A stretch of 64,000 nucleotides of DNA, from assembly GCA_034509495.1 (NCBI GenBank), contig CM067503.1, positions 47,434,274-47,498,273 of the forward strand, read 5' to 3'. Under the pieces are notes generated by a model. That model was not told the origin of the DNA and ran no database searches. It saw only the letters and a list, made by a program, of their open reading frames with translations. Below are positions 34,181-45,950 of the stretch, piece after piece (position 1 is the stretch's first letter; each line of letters starts with the position of its first letter). The position numbers and the translations under genes were made by a program. The stretch is from Acestrorhynchus altus. Taxonomy: Eukaryota > Chordata > Actinopteri > Characiformes > Acestrorhynchidae.

Positions 34181-34589
34181 TGTTGTAGCCACAGCGTTTT
34201 TACAGCGTTTTATCAATAACGGATACATTTTCATTTAGTGAAGTGGTACGTTTGACCCTGCACATAGGGGTCGACCGATAAATGCGAGTAATGGACGATA
34301 TATAATGCTGATGATGTTTTTTCGTAGTTTTTTTATAACTTATAAAAATTCAAATTAGTTCATATTAATAATAATAATAATGATACAAAATTGAACTTTT
34401 ATTGAGCACTTTTATGGTCTGCATGTCTCTGCTCTTTGCCCTGCAGTGACTTATTGTAAATTGAAGAAACAAGAACTAAACGAACATCCACAGCCAATAA
34501 AAAACAACCTTGTATAAAAGCTTATGAATGAAAAATAAAACCTAATTGCTCTTAAAAACAGCATTTACAAACAGTTTGTAGGTCTTTTC

Positions 34590-34830
34590 CACCTAAAGAA
34601 CCCGGGTTCTTGAACTGCTTTCATGCTTGTAAGAACCTTGCCGTTTTTTTAAGCCTGCATTTACACCAGTTGTAGTGGAACTGAGTCACAGAATACGTCA
34701 TCAACAGAGGGGCTGCACAGGGTCAGTAAACTGAAGTGAGAAGATCGTAGTGCGTATAGACGAGCGTTTTTTTATAGACGTGTTTTTCTCCAAAAAGCAA
34801 ACATGGATCCATTTTTACGAGTACGAAACA
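34590..34830. repeat. inverted repeat copy 2 (cd2ap intron 1)
   Basis: Contains GAGGGGCTGCACAGGGTCAG and GGGTTCTTGAACTGC, the reverse complement of parts of 30270-30530. Confidence 0.75.
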
Positions 34831-36119
34831 AATGGTACGTCATTGCTCTTGTACAGCTAGACACGCCAACAGCGTTTTGCGCTGATAAACCTCCTGTTTG
34901 GTTGCTGCTGCGAATGAACCTTTCAGGTCGTGGGTCTTTTTTGTTGGTGGAAATGTGCCGAACAGTTCAACGTTGAGAAAAAGGTGGAAGGTGGTTTTCC
35001 GTTACCACAGCACTATGACTTGCCACACAGGCATGTTGTACCCGACACAGGATCTCACTGCCTGGAACATTAGGTGATTTCCCGTCTTCCAGTCAGCCTT
35101 TTCAATAAATCCCGATCACACTGGACTGAGGCAGTGGGCTGTAGTTTTCTAGCACACTTGTTGTGGTCAAGGTTATCTAGGTACTTGCCGTTTCGGTGGG
35201 GAAGTTTCATCTAGAAGTGAAATCCCTCTTCCTCGCTGCTCATTTGGATTTCCTGTCTGCAGAAATAACCACTGAATGCCTCTCCTCTCCTTTAGTCACC
35301 CGTGAGCTGTTACTGCTCCAAACTATTTCCTCTGAAAAGCCGTGTCCCATACGACCTCTTGGGAGGCGGAGGCGTGGATTCCAATAAAGGCACGTGAACC
35401 GTGACAGCTGATTTAGTTTGGGTCTGTTAAGTGTTTATTTTCTCGTCCGATTCTAATCAGTCGCAGTTCCCGATTTGAGAGAGGGAAGCGAGGGGTCTGT
35501 CTTTGCTCGGCTTTTTTTTTTTTATGACTGTGTTGACACAGACTCTTCCTGTAGTTATACGGAAAATATGCTCCAGACAAACAATGTTTGGAAGAGGCTG
35601 CTGATTCCAAGCTGTCGGCGCAAGTACAAGCAATCACCTTATCTGCTTTCCTCCCTGAATGGCTGATGTGGGAATATGGAAGCGGAGTGCGGTCTTAGGC
35701 TCTGGATTGGCGCCCGACTGCAGCCTGCCCCTGGCCGGGAAGCCGCAGTGCTCGGCCAAGCCTATCATTATGTCTGAGTGCTAGACTGGGCCAGTGGCGC
35801 AAGACTTTGGTTCTGAGCAGTATGGAGATGCCGAGGAGGTCCATGCCAACGAGAACAAAGTACGTCAGCAGAATCACTTTTGTTTATGTCTCTTCTGGGC
35901 TCAGTGGAATTCCCAAACATTGCCACAGCCTTGGCCTCGTAGAGCAACTGAAACTGATGAAGCAAAAACAAAAGTGCCTTTATTGGCGATGTCATGTTTG
36001 CCTTTCCTCTGACGCTCGGTCGATAACAGTTTCTGTAATGTTTTTTCTGGAAAAGGAAGTGACTGTAAAACTGGGATGGTGCTGTCATCCATTGAACCTG
36101 ACAATGCTTACAGTTCAAA

Positions 36120-36290
36120 CAGAGCAGCAGTTCCTAATCCTGGTCCTGGAGTACCACTACCCTGCTTTTTACAGTGTTTTCCTGCTTTAACACACCCAGT
36201 ATATTGCCTGGATTATTCGTTGGATCAGTTGTTGGAATTAAAGGAAACTGGACCAGGACTAGAACCAGTGGACTAGATTGTCCAGAGTGT
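36120..36290. repeat. common fish interspersed repeat
   Basis: CCTAATCCTGGTCCTGGAGT through ATTCGTTGGATCAG to ACCAGGACTAGAACCAGTGG resembles a widespread fish repeat. Class unknown. Confidence 0.55.
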
Positions 36291-37597
36291 TTTGTACTGG
36301 CACATATCTTCCACTCATTCCCAGTTTCTTCTCTGTTTTGTGGTCTGCTTCATCCAATCATGTCTCCTTAACCTTGGTCATAGTGTAAGCCTGCTGTGCA
36401 GCAGTAAACCAGAGTTCAAATGGTTTCCAAGCCTGGGTAATATTATGGAAATTTCTCTCAGGAAACATTATGTCCAGGCATGTTTTATTTCATATCCACT
36501 GGCGTCTGCATGTAGAATGGTGAGATGGACACAAGGGGGAGCTCTAACACCGCGCCACAGCAGCCCGACTGACGGGGCTTCCTGCAGATGTTCGCTGTCG
36601 CTAGTGGAGGCATCGGCCAATGCCGATCATCTCAAAATGACATTAATCGACCGATTAATTGGCCAACCGATAATCGGGACATCTAAACAGAGTATTGTAA
36701 ATTTACAGAAGAACGAAGTACTCATTTTTAATCGTACCACAATAATAAAAGATACCACAATAACACTGTTTAGTGAGGAGCTTCCCAGCAGCTCAGCTTG
36801 GAGAACATGGTCATGTAACTACACGGTGGCTTTAGGGCTGCTGGATGAATGGGACGTTATTGTCCACTGACACATATTGATTAAATGAAACCTTCCAGAG
36901 GGCCACGGGAGCTTTCTCATGGCCTCGGCTGAGATTTATTTGGCTCCGTCTGATTATTCTTGAGGAAGTGGAGCAGTTTCAGAATTTTCCCATGTTGATA
37001 ATCAGGGAAACTTTATCAGCTTTAAAATGGAACTTCATGCGATCATTTAAACGATCGATTTCCAGTCGGGATGCACGGCCGTATCAAGCCAATGACAATA
37101 TACTCGATACTTCTGTTTAATGTTTTAACATCGAAAGACACTTTTCATTTCTGGCCATTTTGGACAAATAGAAAAATAATTTGTATTGAATATGTATGTA
37201 ATTAATTTTACAACACAAAGCAGCTTTAGATGCAGAAAAAAAGATGATCAACTCATGAAACAAAGGATAAGACGTTCTCGTTTTGTTAGTTTTCCCCAAA
37301 CGTTGATTGGCTGCATTTTCATCTGCATGACTGTATAAATACACAGAGTTTAATTCCTACATTTCAAAGCTCAGTATATTTATTTAATTATGTACGTTTA
37401 TGAATCTGTGTTCTCTCAGAAACAAAGACGCTGCTCTCTGTTTGTAAATTCTGTTGTTAAGAGCGTTGAGGTTTTATTTTTATTCAGAATCTGTTTTTAA
37501 TAAATGGCTCATTTCGGTTTTTTTATTTAAAATAAGTCACAGCAGAGACTATAGAATTATAGTGCTGAATAACTTCAAATTCAGCAGTTCTGATGTC

Positions 37598-37598
<1 letters not shown>

Positions 37599-37647
<49 letters not shown>
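37599..37647. repeat. (TTA)n microsatellite
   Basis: About 16 perfect TTA units. Confidence 0.98.
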
Positions 37648-37650
<3 letters not shown>

Positions 37651-37844
37651 AAATTATATTTTAAAAGCTGCAACAAACCAACAAAGATTATACAGCTCTG
37701 GAAAACCGGAGACCGGTTTCTTGTTTTAATATTTACAGACCAAACTTTATTTTATTCTAGAAACCTTTGACGACATTTCTCACAAATTCCAAATAAAATC
37801 CTACTATTTTGGGTAGAAATGAAACAAATGACCATCTCTGTTTA

Positions 37845-38090
37845 AGGGGCAGCCGTGGTCTGGTGGTTCGGGAACCAGTGACTGGAAGGTTGCCAGTTCT
37901 AATCCCTGAACTGGCAGAACATGACTGAAGTGCCCTTGAGCAAAGCTTCTCCCCAGCTGCTCCCCGGGCGCCGTGGAGGGGGCTGCCCACTGCTCCGGGC
38001 ACGTGTGCTCACTGCCCCTGGTGTGTGTGTGTGTGGGGGGTTAATGCGGAGGACAGATTCCCTTGTGTCCAGCACAGTGGAAAAGCTGAT
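37845..38090 (+). mobile_element. tRNA-derived SINE, copy D (most complete)
   Basis: GGGGCAGCCGTGGTCTGGTG head (box A-like), GGTTGCCAGTTCTAATCC (box B-like), TGCCCTTGAGCAAAGCTTC, GGGCTGCCCACTGCTCCGGG, a short GT run and TGCGGAGGACAGATTCCC tail. Confidence 0.85.
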
Positions 38091-39059
38091 TTAAGGAATA
38101 ACCGGAGACGTATATATCGGCCGTACGCCGCTCTGCTCTTTAAATATCGACATTGACCGTTAGCGAACCCTTATCGGTGGACCGCTCGTAAATACCCTCC
38201 ATCCCAAGCAGTCGCACAGGAAAGTCCAATCAGATCCTTCTCCAGTTCACGTCTGTTGTTGCCAGATTTAGCTCTCTCCTCAGGCGCTGTGGTTCAGGCC
38301 TCTGTTGCCGAGGACCCCGTCTGACCCAGAATGATGGTTTGTTTGTGTGTCACTGCTGCGACTGAATTTGACTGGATAGAAGAAAAAAAGGGCTTCTAAC
38401 GTTCTGCTGCTGCGAATCGAACACTAAACCCGGTCCGGCGGGAGCACGGACATGTCTGACCGCAGTAAGAGTAGTGGAGGTGTGGATGCAGGCCTTTCTG
38501 GGTAAATAATGTTTTAAATTTTTAATAAACTCACCTAATTTCTTGAGATCTCCCATTTTGTCTCCAGTCTAAGGACCTCTCAGCTGAGTAATGGCACTCA
38601 TTTTTAATCTGATTTTTATACTTATTAATAATTCAGCTTTAAAAAACGAATATGGTTAAAAAGGTTGTCTAATTTTATATCTCATTGCTTTTTGGTTTTA
38701 CTGTTGATCAGTTTGGCTTATAGATCATGAAAACCAGAAATCCTGAATCAATATATTAGAAAATTATAATTCAAATAAAAGATTACTAATAACAGTATCA
38801 ACTTTAAGGCAAAAATACATCACTTTAAATGTAATGAATATAAAATACCGCAGGTTAATTTTTGAATTGAATTATCTACAACCTTTTTCACATTATTCAA
38901 TTTCTTTGAGATGCACTGAATAAAGTCACTTCATTGTTAGTAAACAGTTCATGTGTCATTTTCTGGCTGATTTATTTTGTTTGGGAGCTGATTTTATAAA
39001 ATTCATAGCTTGTGTCGTGTGTTTATAAACACATATCTTGTTTATAGTTGAAATCAAAG

Positions 39060-39150
39060 GAATTAAGATGTTTATCCTGCTTTTGTTGGAGTAACTGTCT
39101 CCACTGTCCATTGAAGGCTTTCTTCTAAAATTTTGGAGCACTGCTGTAAG
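39060..39150. mobile_element. MITE fragment
   Basis: Shares CCTGCTTTTGTTGGAGTAAC and CTGTCCATTGAAGGCTTTCT with 34000-34060. Confidence 0.55.
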
Positions 39151-39697
39151 GATTTGATTGCATGCGGTGAACGGGTGTGGTCCTGGTTTCAAACCAAAGT
39201 AAGCATGTGTGATCTTCACGCTCATGAAAGAGTTTGTCCAGCCGTAATTCAGATGAATTCTGTTTTTTTTATTTTTTTATTTGATTGTCAGAAGGTCTGG
39301 AAAGTGGTTGAAATACCAGCGAATTTATATTATGTGGCTCTTGTTGGGATGTGCATATTCTTTTTTAGGAGATATGATAATATTAATATGATAACATATC
39401 AGTACATTGTTTTGAGGAAAAATTGGAAAATCGTGATATCAAAGCTTAAATATTGTTACATCCCTACCTAAGATAATTTAATTCATCTTCATTTTAACTG
39501 TAATGAGAGGTGGAGGTGACATAACAGCACATAAATGATATTTCCACCTTTGGCTGAAATAATGTCAATTAGATGTTTCGGATAACCGTCTACCAGCCTC
39601 CGGCATCGACTGGAAGAAATATCATTTCTAATTTCTCTTTTTCTCTTTATTTAAATGTTTTTAATGTAATGTCTGATTTAAACCTTCTTCTTTGCAG

Positions 39698-39858
39698 TTG
39701 AAGTGGTGGTGGAGTATGAGTATGAAGCCGCCCATGATGATGAGTTGACTCTGAGGCTCGGAGATGTGATCAAAAATGTTCGACGAATCGAAGAAGAGGG
39801 CTGGATGGAAGGTGACCTAAACGGACGAAGAGGCCTTTTCCCAGACAACTTCGTTAAG
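39698..39858 (+). CDS. cd2ap: cd2ap exon 2: first SH3 domain
   Basis: The acceptor is TTCTTCTTTGCAG and the donor GTGAAA after 39858. The exon is 161 nt and completes residues 2-55 in phase 0. It carries a whole SH3 domain: the YEYEAAHDDEL start (ALYDY-like), the n-Src and distal region RRIEEEGWMEGDLNGRRG with the conserved Trp, and the closing FPDNFVK. In CD2AP this domain is known to bind atypical proline-arginine motifs such as those in Cbl and CD2. The reading frame is intact. Confidence 0.96.
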
Positions 39859-42800
39859 GTGAAAGACGAGCGTTACTTCATAAACATTATCACACCTCAC
39901 AAAACTGTGACCGTGACCTGCTTTGAGAAGATTTCGATGTGTTAAGATCCTTGATTATCGTAGGGTCCGACTGAAACGCTTGACTGACAAAACCATTCTG
40001 ATAATTCATTGTTAATTTTGTATTTATAACCAACTAATTCACCAAATCAAGAGTAAGATGGTGTTTAAGAAATGGCAAACGGGAAAAAGGACTTAAAAAT
40101 TGAGGATCATCGGTTCTACTAAAGCTACCGTTAAAAAGGCGTATTCGCTTTTTGGACGTACACATCGGGTACGACTTTTATTTCTGGTGAATCCGTGCTT
40201 TGCAGAGTCTGTAGGCTCTGCTCTGCTCTGCTTGGAACCACGAACAAAGAGATACTAAAATTGTTCCCAGTTCCGGTACTAGATACAAAATTTACCGAAT
40301 GGAAAATAGGGCTGGACGATATGACCAAAAATGTGATATCTTGATGAAAAATAATTGATATTACTTTGTTAAACTCATAATCAGGTATTTCTAAGTAAGA
40401 TTGCTGATGCTTTGCTCTATTTTCTGCTTGGCTTTTTACACCGGTCATTTGAAACGTCAGATGTGCTGGACACTTGCACCGAAGGTTATTGCTCTTTGCC
40501 CTTAGGGTCCACCAGCTGACAGTGCATGTAGACGGTACTTGTTTTCTTTCTGTCCAGAAAGAGAACACCATCTACTAAGGTGCAAATTGAGGCCATAATG
40601 TGCACTGACCTGGAAAGCTCTCAGCTATGGGAGCATATGGCCTATAATATGCATATGTCTCGTTCTCGTGCTCAAAGAATGAGGTTCTTTGTGTCCTATA
40701 GTCCTAAATGATTCATCCAGTCTGGAAGATGCAGGTTATAGAGAATCCAATTGAAAGCCAAGACCCTTCCTGTATCCTTTGGCCTCTTGCTGCCTGTTAC
40801 CTGTGTGGGAGTTCTTAACACCTCAAACTGAACTTTGCTCCCGGATGAAGTTTGTCGTTTTATCAGCTTCAGGCTGCGATAGCATGTCTTACACAAAGTC
40901 ATGGATAGCGCCGAGGTAAGGGACTCTTATTCTGAGACCGAAGGCGATTCTGAGTAATAGCTGTCATGTTGATTGCAGCCTAAATGCATATTTTGAATGT
41001 TTCCTTTGAGGGTGTGGGCAGATCTTTTGTTCACACGTTTATCACTCTGCACTTAATTTTTGATTGCTCTTGTTTCTTTCTCCAGTGCTCGGGTGCAGAA
41101 GGCGACAAAAGGAGCTAGTATTTATAGAAACGGCAGTGGTTTCTGTGTCCACCTCTGTGTTGATTTGTAAATTTAACCACATGCAGTGCAAGATTTTTTG
41201 TATTTGGGACTTTTTTCTTCAGTGATGACCCCTCTGAGGTCAGGGAAGCCAGCTTCAAATCTGTTCTTGTTTGACGGAAGTAGACCGGCTGCACAAGTGC
41301 TCAGTCAGCGTTATGGACAGGAAGTTTCCAACGGATGGGGCCTGTGGCATTCCCCGTTCTCAGCTGGGGCTCCAGGAAGCCAAGGCCTTCGTGCTTTGTG
41401 TCGCTGTATTTCTAGCGCTCAGGACTCTGTCTCACTTTCTCGTATAGGCTCGTTCTTAGTGTTCAGCAGGTTTTTGTTGGAGTTCTTGCTCACGTTTCCG
41501 GAGAGGCTTCCATGTACAGCGGTCTTGGGGAGTTACGAGGTCACCGTGGTCAGAAATGTCACGGCATACATTTAGGAGACAAATTATTAAAATTCCTCGT
41601 TTAATTTTTGAGGAAATGATCTGATTTTCCCCCACGTCTGTGAGGGAAAAACTACGTGAAACGTTATGATTAACAGACCATTTGAAGGTGAACAGTCATA
41701 TGTCCCTGATTGGTCGGAGTCATCTTCATGACACAGTTGTGCAAGTGTTTGAAAGGACAGAATTCTGAGAAGCTCAGAAGATGAGTTTTTGATGCTCATC
41801 GGGCTGGGAAGGTTTACAAAATCATCTCTAAAGAGGTTGGACTCTTTACTAATCTGTACAAATGGAGGACATTCAAGACCATTATTGTCCTCTCCAGGAG
41901 TGCTCAACCAACAAAGATCTAACCAAGGCTCAAAACAGTCTGTGAGGTCACAAAGCAACTTCTGAGCAACTATTGACTAATGTTTATGTTCATGACTTCA
42001 CCTTCAGGAGAACACTGACCAACAACAGTGTGCAAAGAGAAAGCTGCTGCTCTCCAGAATGAATATTGCTGCCCACCTTCAGTTTGTCCATTGTTTAAGT
42101 CTTTAAACCAGTAATGTGTGCTTACATGCAGTGTCGTGTGGAACTGTGAACTTGGAAACTCCTCCCTGAATTCTCAGATCTGCACTGATGCTGGACTTCG
42201 TTTGTACGGTGTGTTGGTCAGTCCAGGGAGTTCTCTGGAACATCTGGTAATTTAGCTAGAAATCTGTTCATTAATTTCAGTTTCGTTCTTTGAAAAACAA
42301 GGCAAAACAAACAATCTGTCAAATTTCCAGACCATCCTGCTTGTGGTTTCGGACAGGAATTTGATAGCAGTGGTTTCCTGCATTTTAAATAATTAACCGA
42401 ACCTTTAAATAATGAACAATAGGCTGTTTTTGTCGTGCACACACACTTTACTCGTGAACAGACTGTATTATGTGAATGAGGATGTTTCTTGTAGCTTGTC
42501 AAACGCACACCTGTCTGTCCTATTAAGAGCAATGACTTAGAGTTAGAGCGGGCCAGGCTAACGCCTGCATTGAGAAGAACTGAAACCGAGTTACTGTGAG
42601 GTAGGTTGTAATTAACTGTTTCCACAGGCTCTGCTTCGTGCTTGTTTTGACGACTTGAAAGGGTGAAGGTTGTTTGGTGCATAATAATAATCACCCTGAA
42701 TAAAAGGAACATCATAATGGCTCCTGTTTAGCTTCCACCTGGAGTGTTCCGTCAGGCGTGGGCCTTTGTTCTCCGGGCTGATGATTGTACTGCATTTTGA

Positions 42801-42859
42801 GATGAAGGTATTCTGAAGTTCTGCGAATCTTTTAATCTGGTAATTGTCTTTGAATTTAG
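39859..42859 (+). other. cd2ap intron 2
   Basis: Apart from a Tc1-like helix-turn-helix remnant (about 41600-42070) and a GGGCTGGACGATATG-type dispersed repeat end (about 40308-40400), I see nothing recognisable in 39860-41590 or 42080-42859. Confidence 0.8.
41600..42070 (+). mobile_element. Tc1-like transposase N-terminal remnant
   Basis: The plus frame near 41788-41960 reads DAHRAGKVYKIISKEVGLFT and SAQPTKI, close to the helix-turn-helix DNA-binding region of Tc1 transposases (DAHRAGKGYKTISKxLGL). Broken by stops. Confidence 0.75.
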
Positions 42860-43067
42860 GAAGTTAAGAAAGAACCAGCAAAAGAGGAGGTGAAGGAGGT
42901 GAAGGAGGTGAAGGAGGTGAAGGAGGCGAAGGAGGTGAAGGAGGTCAAAGAGGACACACAGCCCCAGCGAAGATCGTCCGGGAACGTGGCCAGTTTGGTG
43001 CAGAGGATGAGCACTTATGGAATCCCAACAGGAGGCCTAGGCTTCCAACCCCGCGCCTCCAAAAAGA
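42860..43067 (+). CDS. cd2ap: cd2ap exon 3: charged linker with VKE repeats
   Basis: The acceptor is TTTGAATTTAG and the donor GTGAGT after 43067. The exon enters in phase 0, exits in phase 1 and encodes residues 56-124. The first half is a run of E-V-K triplets (42887-42952) encoded by a nine-base minisatellite. The second half, RSSGNVASLVQRMSTYGIPTG, matches the conserved GNVASLVQRISTYGLP linker of CD2AP. The VKE expansion replaces the non-repetitive charged linker of mammals. It could form a charged helix between SH3-1 and SH3-2. Confidence 0.94.
42887..42952 (+). repeat. coding minisatellite, nine-base GAGGTGAAG units
   Basis: About seven near-perfect nine-base units encode Glu-Val-Lys, one with Ala for Val. 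All changes keep the frame. Such in-frame arrays are prone to length change between individuals. Confidence 0.9.
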
Positions 43068-43289
43068 GTGAGTCTCTGCCATGTCTATTGTCTCTGTCCA
43101 CAGATGGACGTAGTGGTGGTGTACTGGACTGAACTGCAAATGAAGAAATTTAGTTTTTTGGTAGTTTTATACAGTAATTGATTAAAACGAGAGCACGTTC
43201 TGCTGTTCTGTCCAATTTTATGAGTTTGGGCAAGTTAGGGCACCGTCACATTTGTTCCAACCCAAAACTAGAACCAAGTTCCAGTGACT

Positions 43290-43780
43290 CGACCATCATT
43301 ACAGAGGACTTTGGAGCAGGCTGTCTTATTTAGTGAGTGGGAGTCACCGTACCCAGATCTAAATAGCTGCTAGGAAGGGATTAAAAGGGATCTCAAAACA
43401 ATCAGCCACTGTCCAGAAAATAATTTACATGTGGAGAACATTTAAAACAACGACCAGATCAGGTGATCCTAGCACAAGAGCACACCGCAAGATCTTTAAG
43501 AAGTCTCCAACCATTCTAAACTGTGATAACAAGACCTACAGGTAGATCTTATCACAGTTGATGTCAAAGTGCAGCGTCTACCATCAGAAAGAGACCAAAC
43601 AAGTTTGATTTTCATGGGAGGTGAGCAAGGAGGAAACACTTACTCAGAAAATCATCAGGGCAAGACTAGAGTACGGAGAACCTAGACAAAGAGCAGGACT
43701 TCTGGACAGATGGATCCAAAGATTCATTCAGTAGAACCTCATACCAACTGTGAAGCATGGTGGTGGAAGGGTCACCTGGT
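43290..43780 (+). mobile_element. Tc1-like remnant
   Basis: Contains ATCAGAAAGAGACCAAACAA, AAAGAGCAGGACTTCTGGAC followed by AGATGGATCCAAAG, and GTGAAGCATGGTGGTGGAAG, the DNA words of the Tc1 DES and KHGGG motifs. No frame survives. Confidence 0.65.
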
Positions 43781-44334
43781 GTCAGACTGGGAGACGGTTT
43801 TAGGAAGCGTCTATTCTATTCGTTTTGGATGCAGGGCATTTTGCGCAGGAGCTTTTCTCCTATGGAAGGTTTCTAGTCCTGCAGGCCAGCACGAGATGTT
43901 CTCGATACTCTCAGTGCATCACTTGCCCCACAGTGATGAGCTCACTACAGTAACCTCGCTCCCGGCCGAGGAAAGTGGGTTTCATTAAACATAAAACGCA
44001 CAAAGTAGTCATATTAGTGAACGTGCACGTCACGACCTCACTACAGACTGCATAAAGACCAGCTATCTCACACTTACCGACCGCGTTTTGCTGATTTCGT
44101 GGTAAATGAGAAACGTCACACACTGCAGGACCTTCAGCCTGTCGCTGAACTGAATTGAACACACCCCAAAACACTTTACGTGGAGGAGGCATATTGAAAT
44201 TGGCAGTGCAACAACTTTCTGTGGTCACTGACTCATTAATGCAATGCGAGAAATGCCTTTGAGGTTGTGAGTTGGAAGCAAGCAGCAGGCTGCACTTCGT
44301 ATCAGGCAGTTCTTGGTTTCAACACAAACTTCTG

Positions 44335-44400
44335 TTCCACCTTAAATGATGGCATTCTATCAGACGCATCCTTGAAGCTGCTGCATCATTTAAGGTGGAA
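44335..44400. repeat. foldback MITE, TTCCACCTTAAAT family
   Basis: Perfect 17-bp arms TTCCACCTTAAATGATG and its complement enclose 32 bases. Related copies lie at 50774-50805, and single arms near 44646 and 55168. Confidence 0.85.
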
Positions 44401-45689
44401 TGTCAAACGCATTCCCTTTTTTTCTTTATCCACTTTCTGTGTGTACTTTAGGTGCTCGGTTTTCATTGGCTAGTGACAGGACCAGTTCAGATTGAGTTGC
44501 TGACCAGTCTACATTACCAGGGTAAAAATTGTGTCGTGTAACCGTGGCTTACTGCGACTGTTGGACCCTTGAACAAGACTGTTAACCCTCTCTGCTCCTT
44601 GTGCCCTGACCTGAGTTAGTCTGCAAGCTGTAATTCAAATCATCTGTTCCACCTTAAACGGTGAAGCTGATCAGGCTCCCTCCGATTGGCTGATCTAATC
44701 TGCGTCCCAAACGACACTGTACCCTTCCTACCTGCTCACACTCCTGTATTTAGTGCACTTATATGCGGTTTAGGACACCGTTTGACCTTTTGTCCTTTAA
44801 CATTCATTTCATTTTAGCTTTTCATTTGGCAGTGACTCTCTCAGCCAATCACATTGCAGGGTCAGAACTATCTGTGGTATAATGTAGTGTTTATGCTTTA
44901 GAACATGTAAAGGAACCACGGTTACTCAGATCTTTGCATCTTTGAGTCCAAAACTGATGAAACCGGTGGATTACTTTTCCTGCCTTCTCGATTTTCCACG
45001 TCAGATCCGTTAAAATCAGGCTGACCACTCGGAGCTCCCTTATCGTGGGTGCAGACCACGAACAGACGGTGGCAGAACAGGTCATCTCGATTGAAGCTGA
45101 GCACTGATGCGTCTGTGTGTCTCTGACGTGTGTCTGAGCAGAGCCGAACGACGTTGAGCGCGAAGGCGTTCGAGTCTTTTAACGTCTAGGAAGAGCTGTG
45201 AACTACAGCTTCCCTCGCTGATGAGTGCTTGCAAGAAGGAGGACAATTAAAGAGAGCAGAAAGGACAGGAAGCAGAGAGAAAGAAGTAGTGGACAGAAGA
45301 ATTGATGTGAAGGTTCACTGCGTTAAAATTGCATCAGTGTCCTGAAAACATCAATCTCTGTGTGAAAAGGCCTTCGGTTCTCTAAGTTCGGAAGCCGTTC
45401 TCACCCTCCTGACTTTGAGGGTCTGTGTTCTGTACAGCAGAAGCAATTGTGGAGATTTCTTGTCTTCGTTTTAATGCAGATCACAGAAAGCAGACCTTGT
45501 GTTTGCTCAGAAGCTGGAGGAGAAGCCCTTCACCTCCATGTGCAAGATGACCTCTATCTCCCACGTTACTCTAAGGCCAGCAGGCTAAACTGACCGTCTG
45601 CAGCTCACAAAACCGTGCTTTCATTTCCTCTAAACTGGCTCGATTTGGACCAATATTTCTAGACACACTCGTAAACCATTTCGAAATAT

Positions 45690-45950
45690 TGCACAAAAAC
45701 ATAGTGCACTCTGTGGTTCATAGTGGTCACTCATTAAGGGAGGAGTTATGGAGTTGACCACAGGTACGAGTGACCTCATGTGTCGCTCTGTAGTGCATTT
45801 TGATTGGATGAGTCTTGCACTGAAAGTGCTCCTGTGTCTCATCACTGTTTGGTAGAGTGTGGAGGAGTCATTGTCCTTAATGACCTGCAGTTTAGACAAC
45901 ATCCTCCTCTCGGACACTGTCATCACAGAGTCCAGCTTAACTTCCTCAAC
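45690..45950 (-). mobile_element. LINE ORF2 C-terminal remnant
   Basis: The minus frame reads VMTVSERRMLSKLQVIKDND, STLYQTVMRHRSTFSARLI and CTTERHMRSLVP, matching the pattern of fish LINE ORF2 ends (DNDSHPLY…RLRKSFVP). Confidence 0.75.

Larger units (their letters stand above)
29668..39697 (+). other. cd2ap intron 1
   Basis: The 10-kb intron starts with an AGAG/ACAC-rich minisatellite (29690-30170) that includes a copy of the exon 1 donor segment. It also holds two inverted copies of one element (about 30270-30530 and 34590-34830), a dispersed repeat (30700-31110), MITE-like pieces with AGTATTGGGACACC ends (about 33840-34180, 39060-39150), a known-type interspersed repeat (about 36120-36290), a TTA run, a SINE (37845-38090) and a Tc1-like fragment (about 39480-39640). 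No coding exon was recognised. Confidence 0.85.

Noticed and set aside
36292..36870. 192-codon plus-strand open frame in cd2ap intron 1
   Set aside because: No recognisable domain, contains repeat-like sequence (AATCGACCGATTAATTGGCC) and has no splice support.
39698..39858. Assignment of the SH3 gene to the paralogue sh3kbp1
   Set aside because: SH3-1 and the GNVASLVQR linker fit CD2AP better, and the tnfrsf21 neighbour supports cd2ap.
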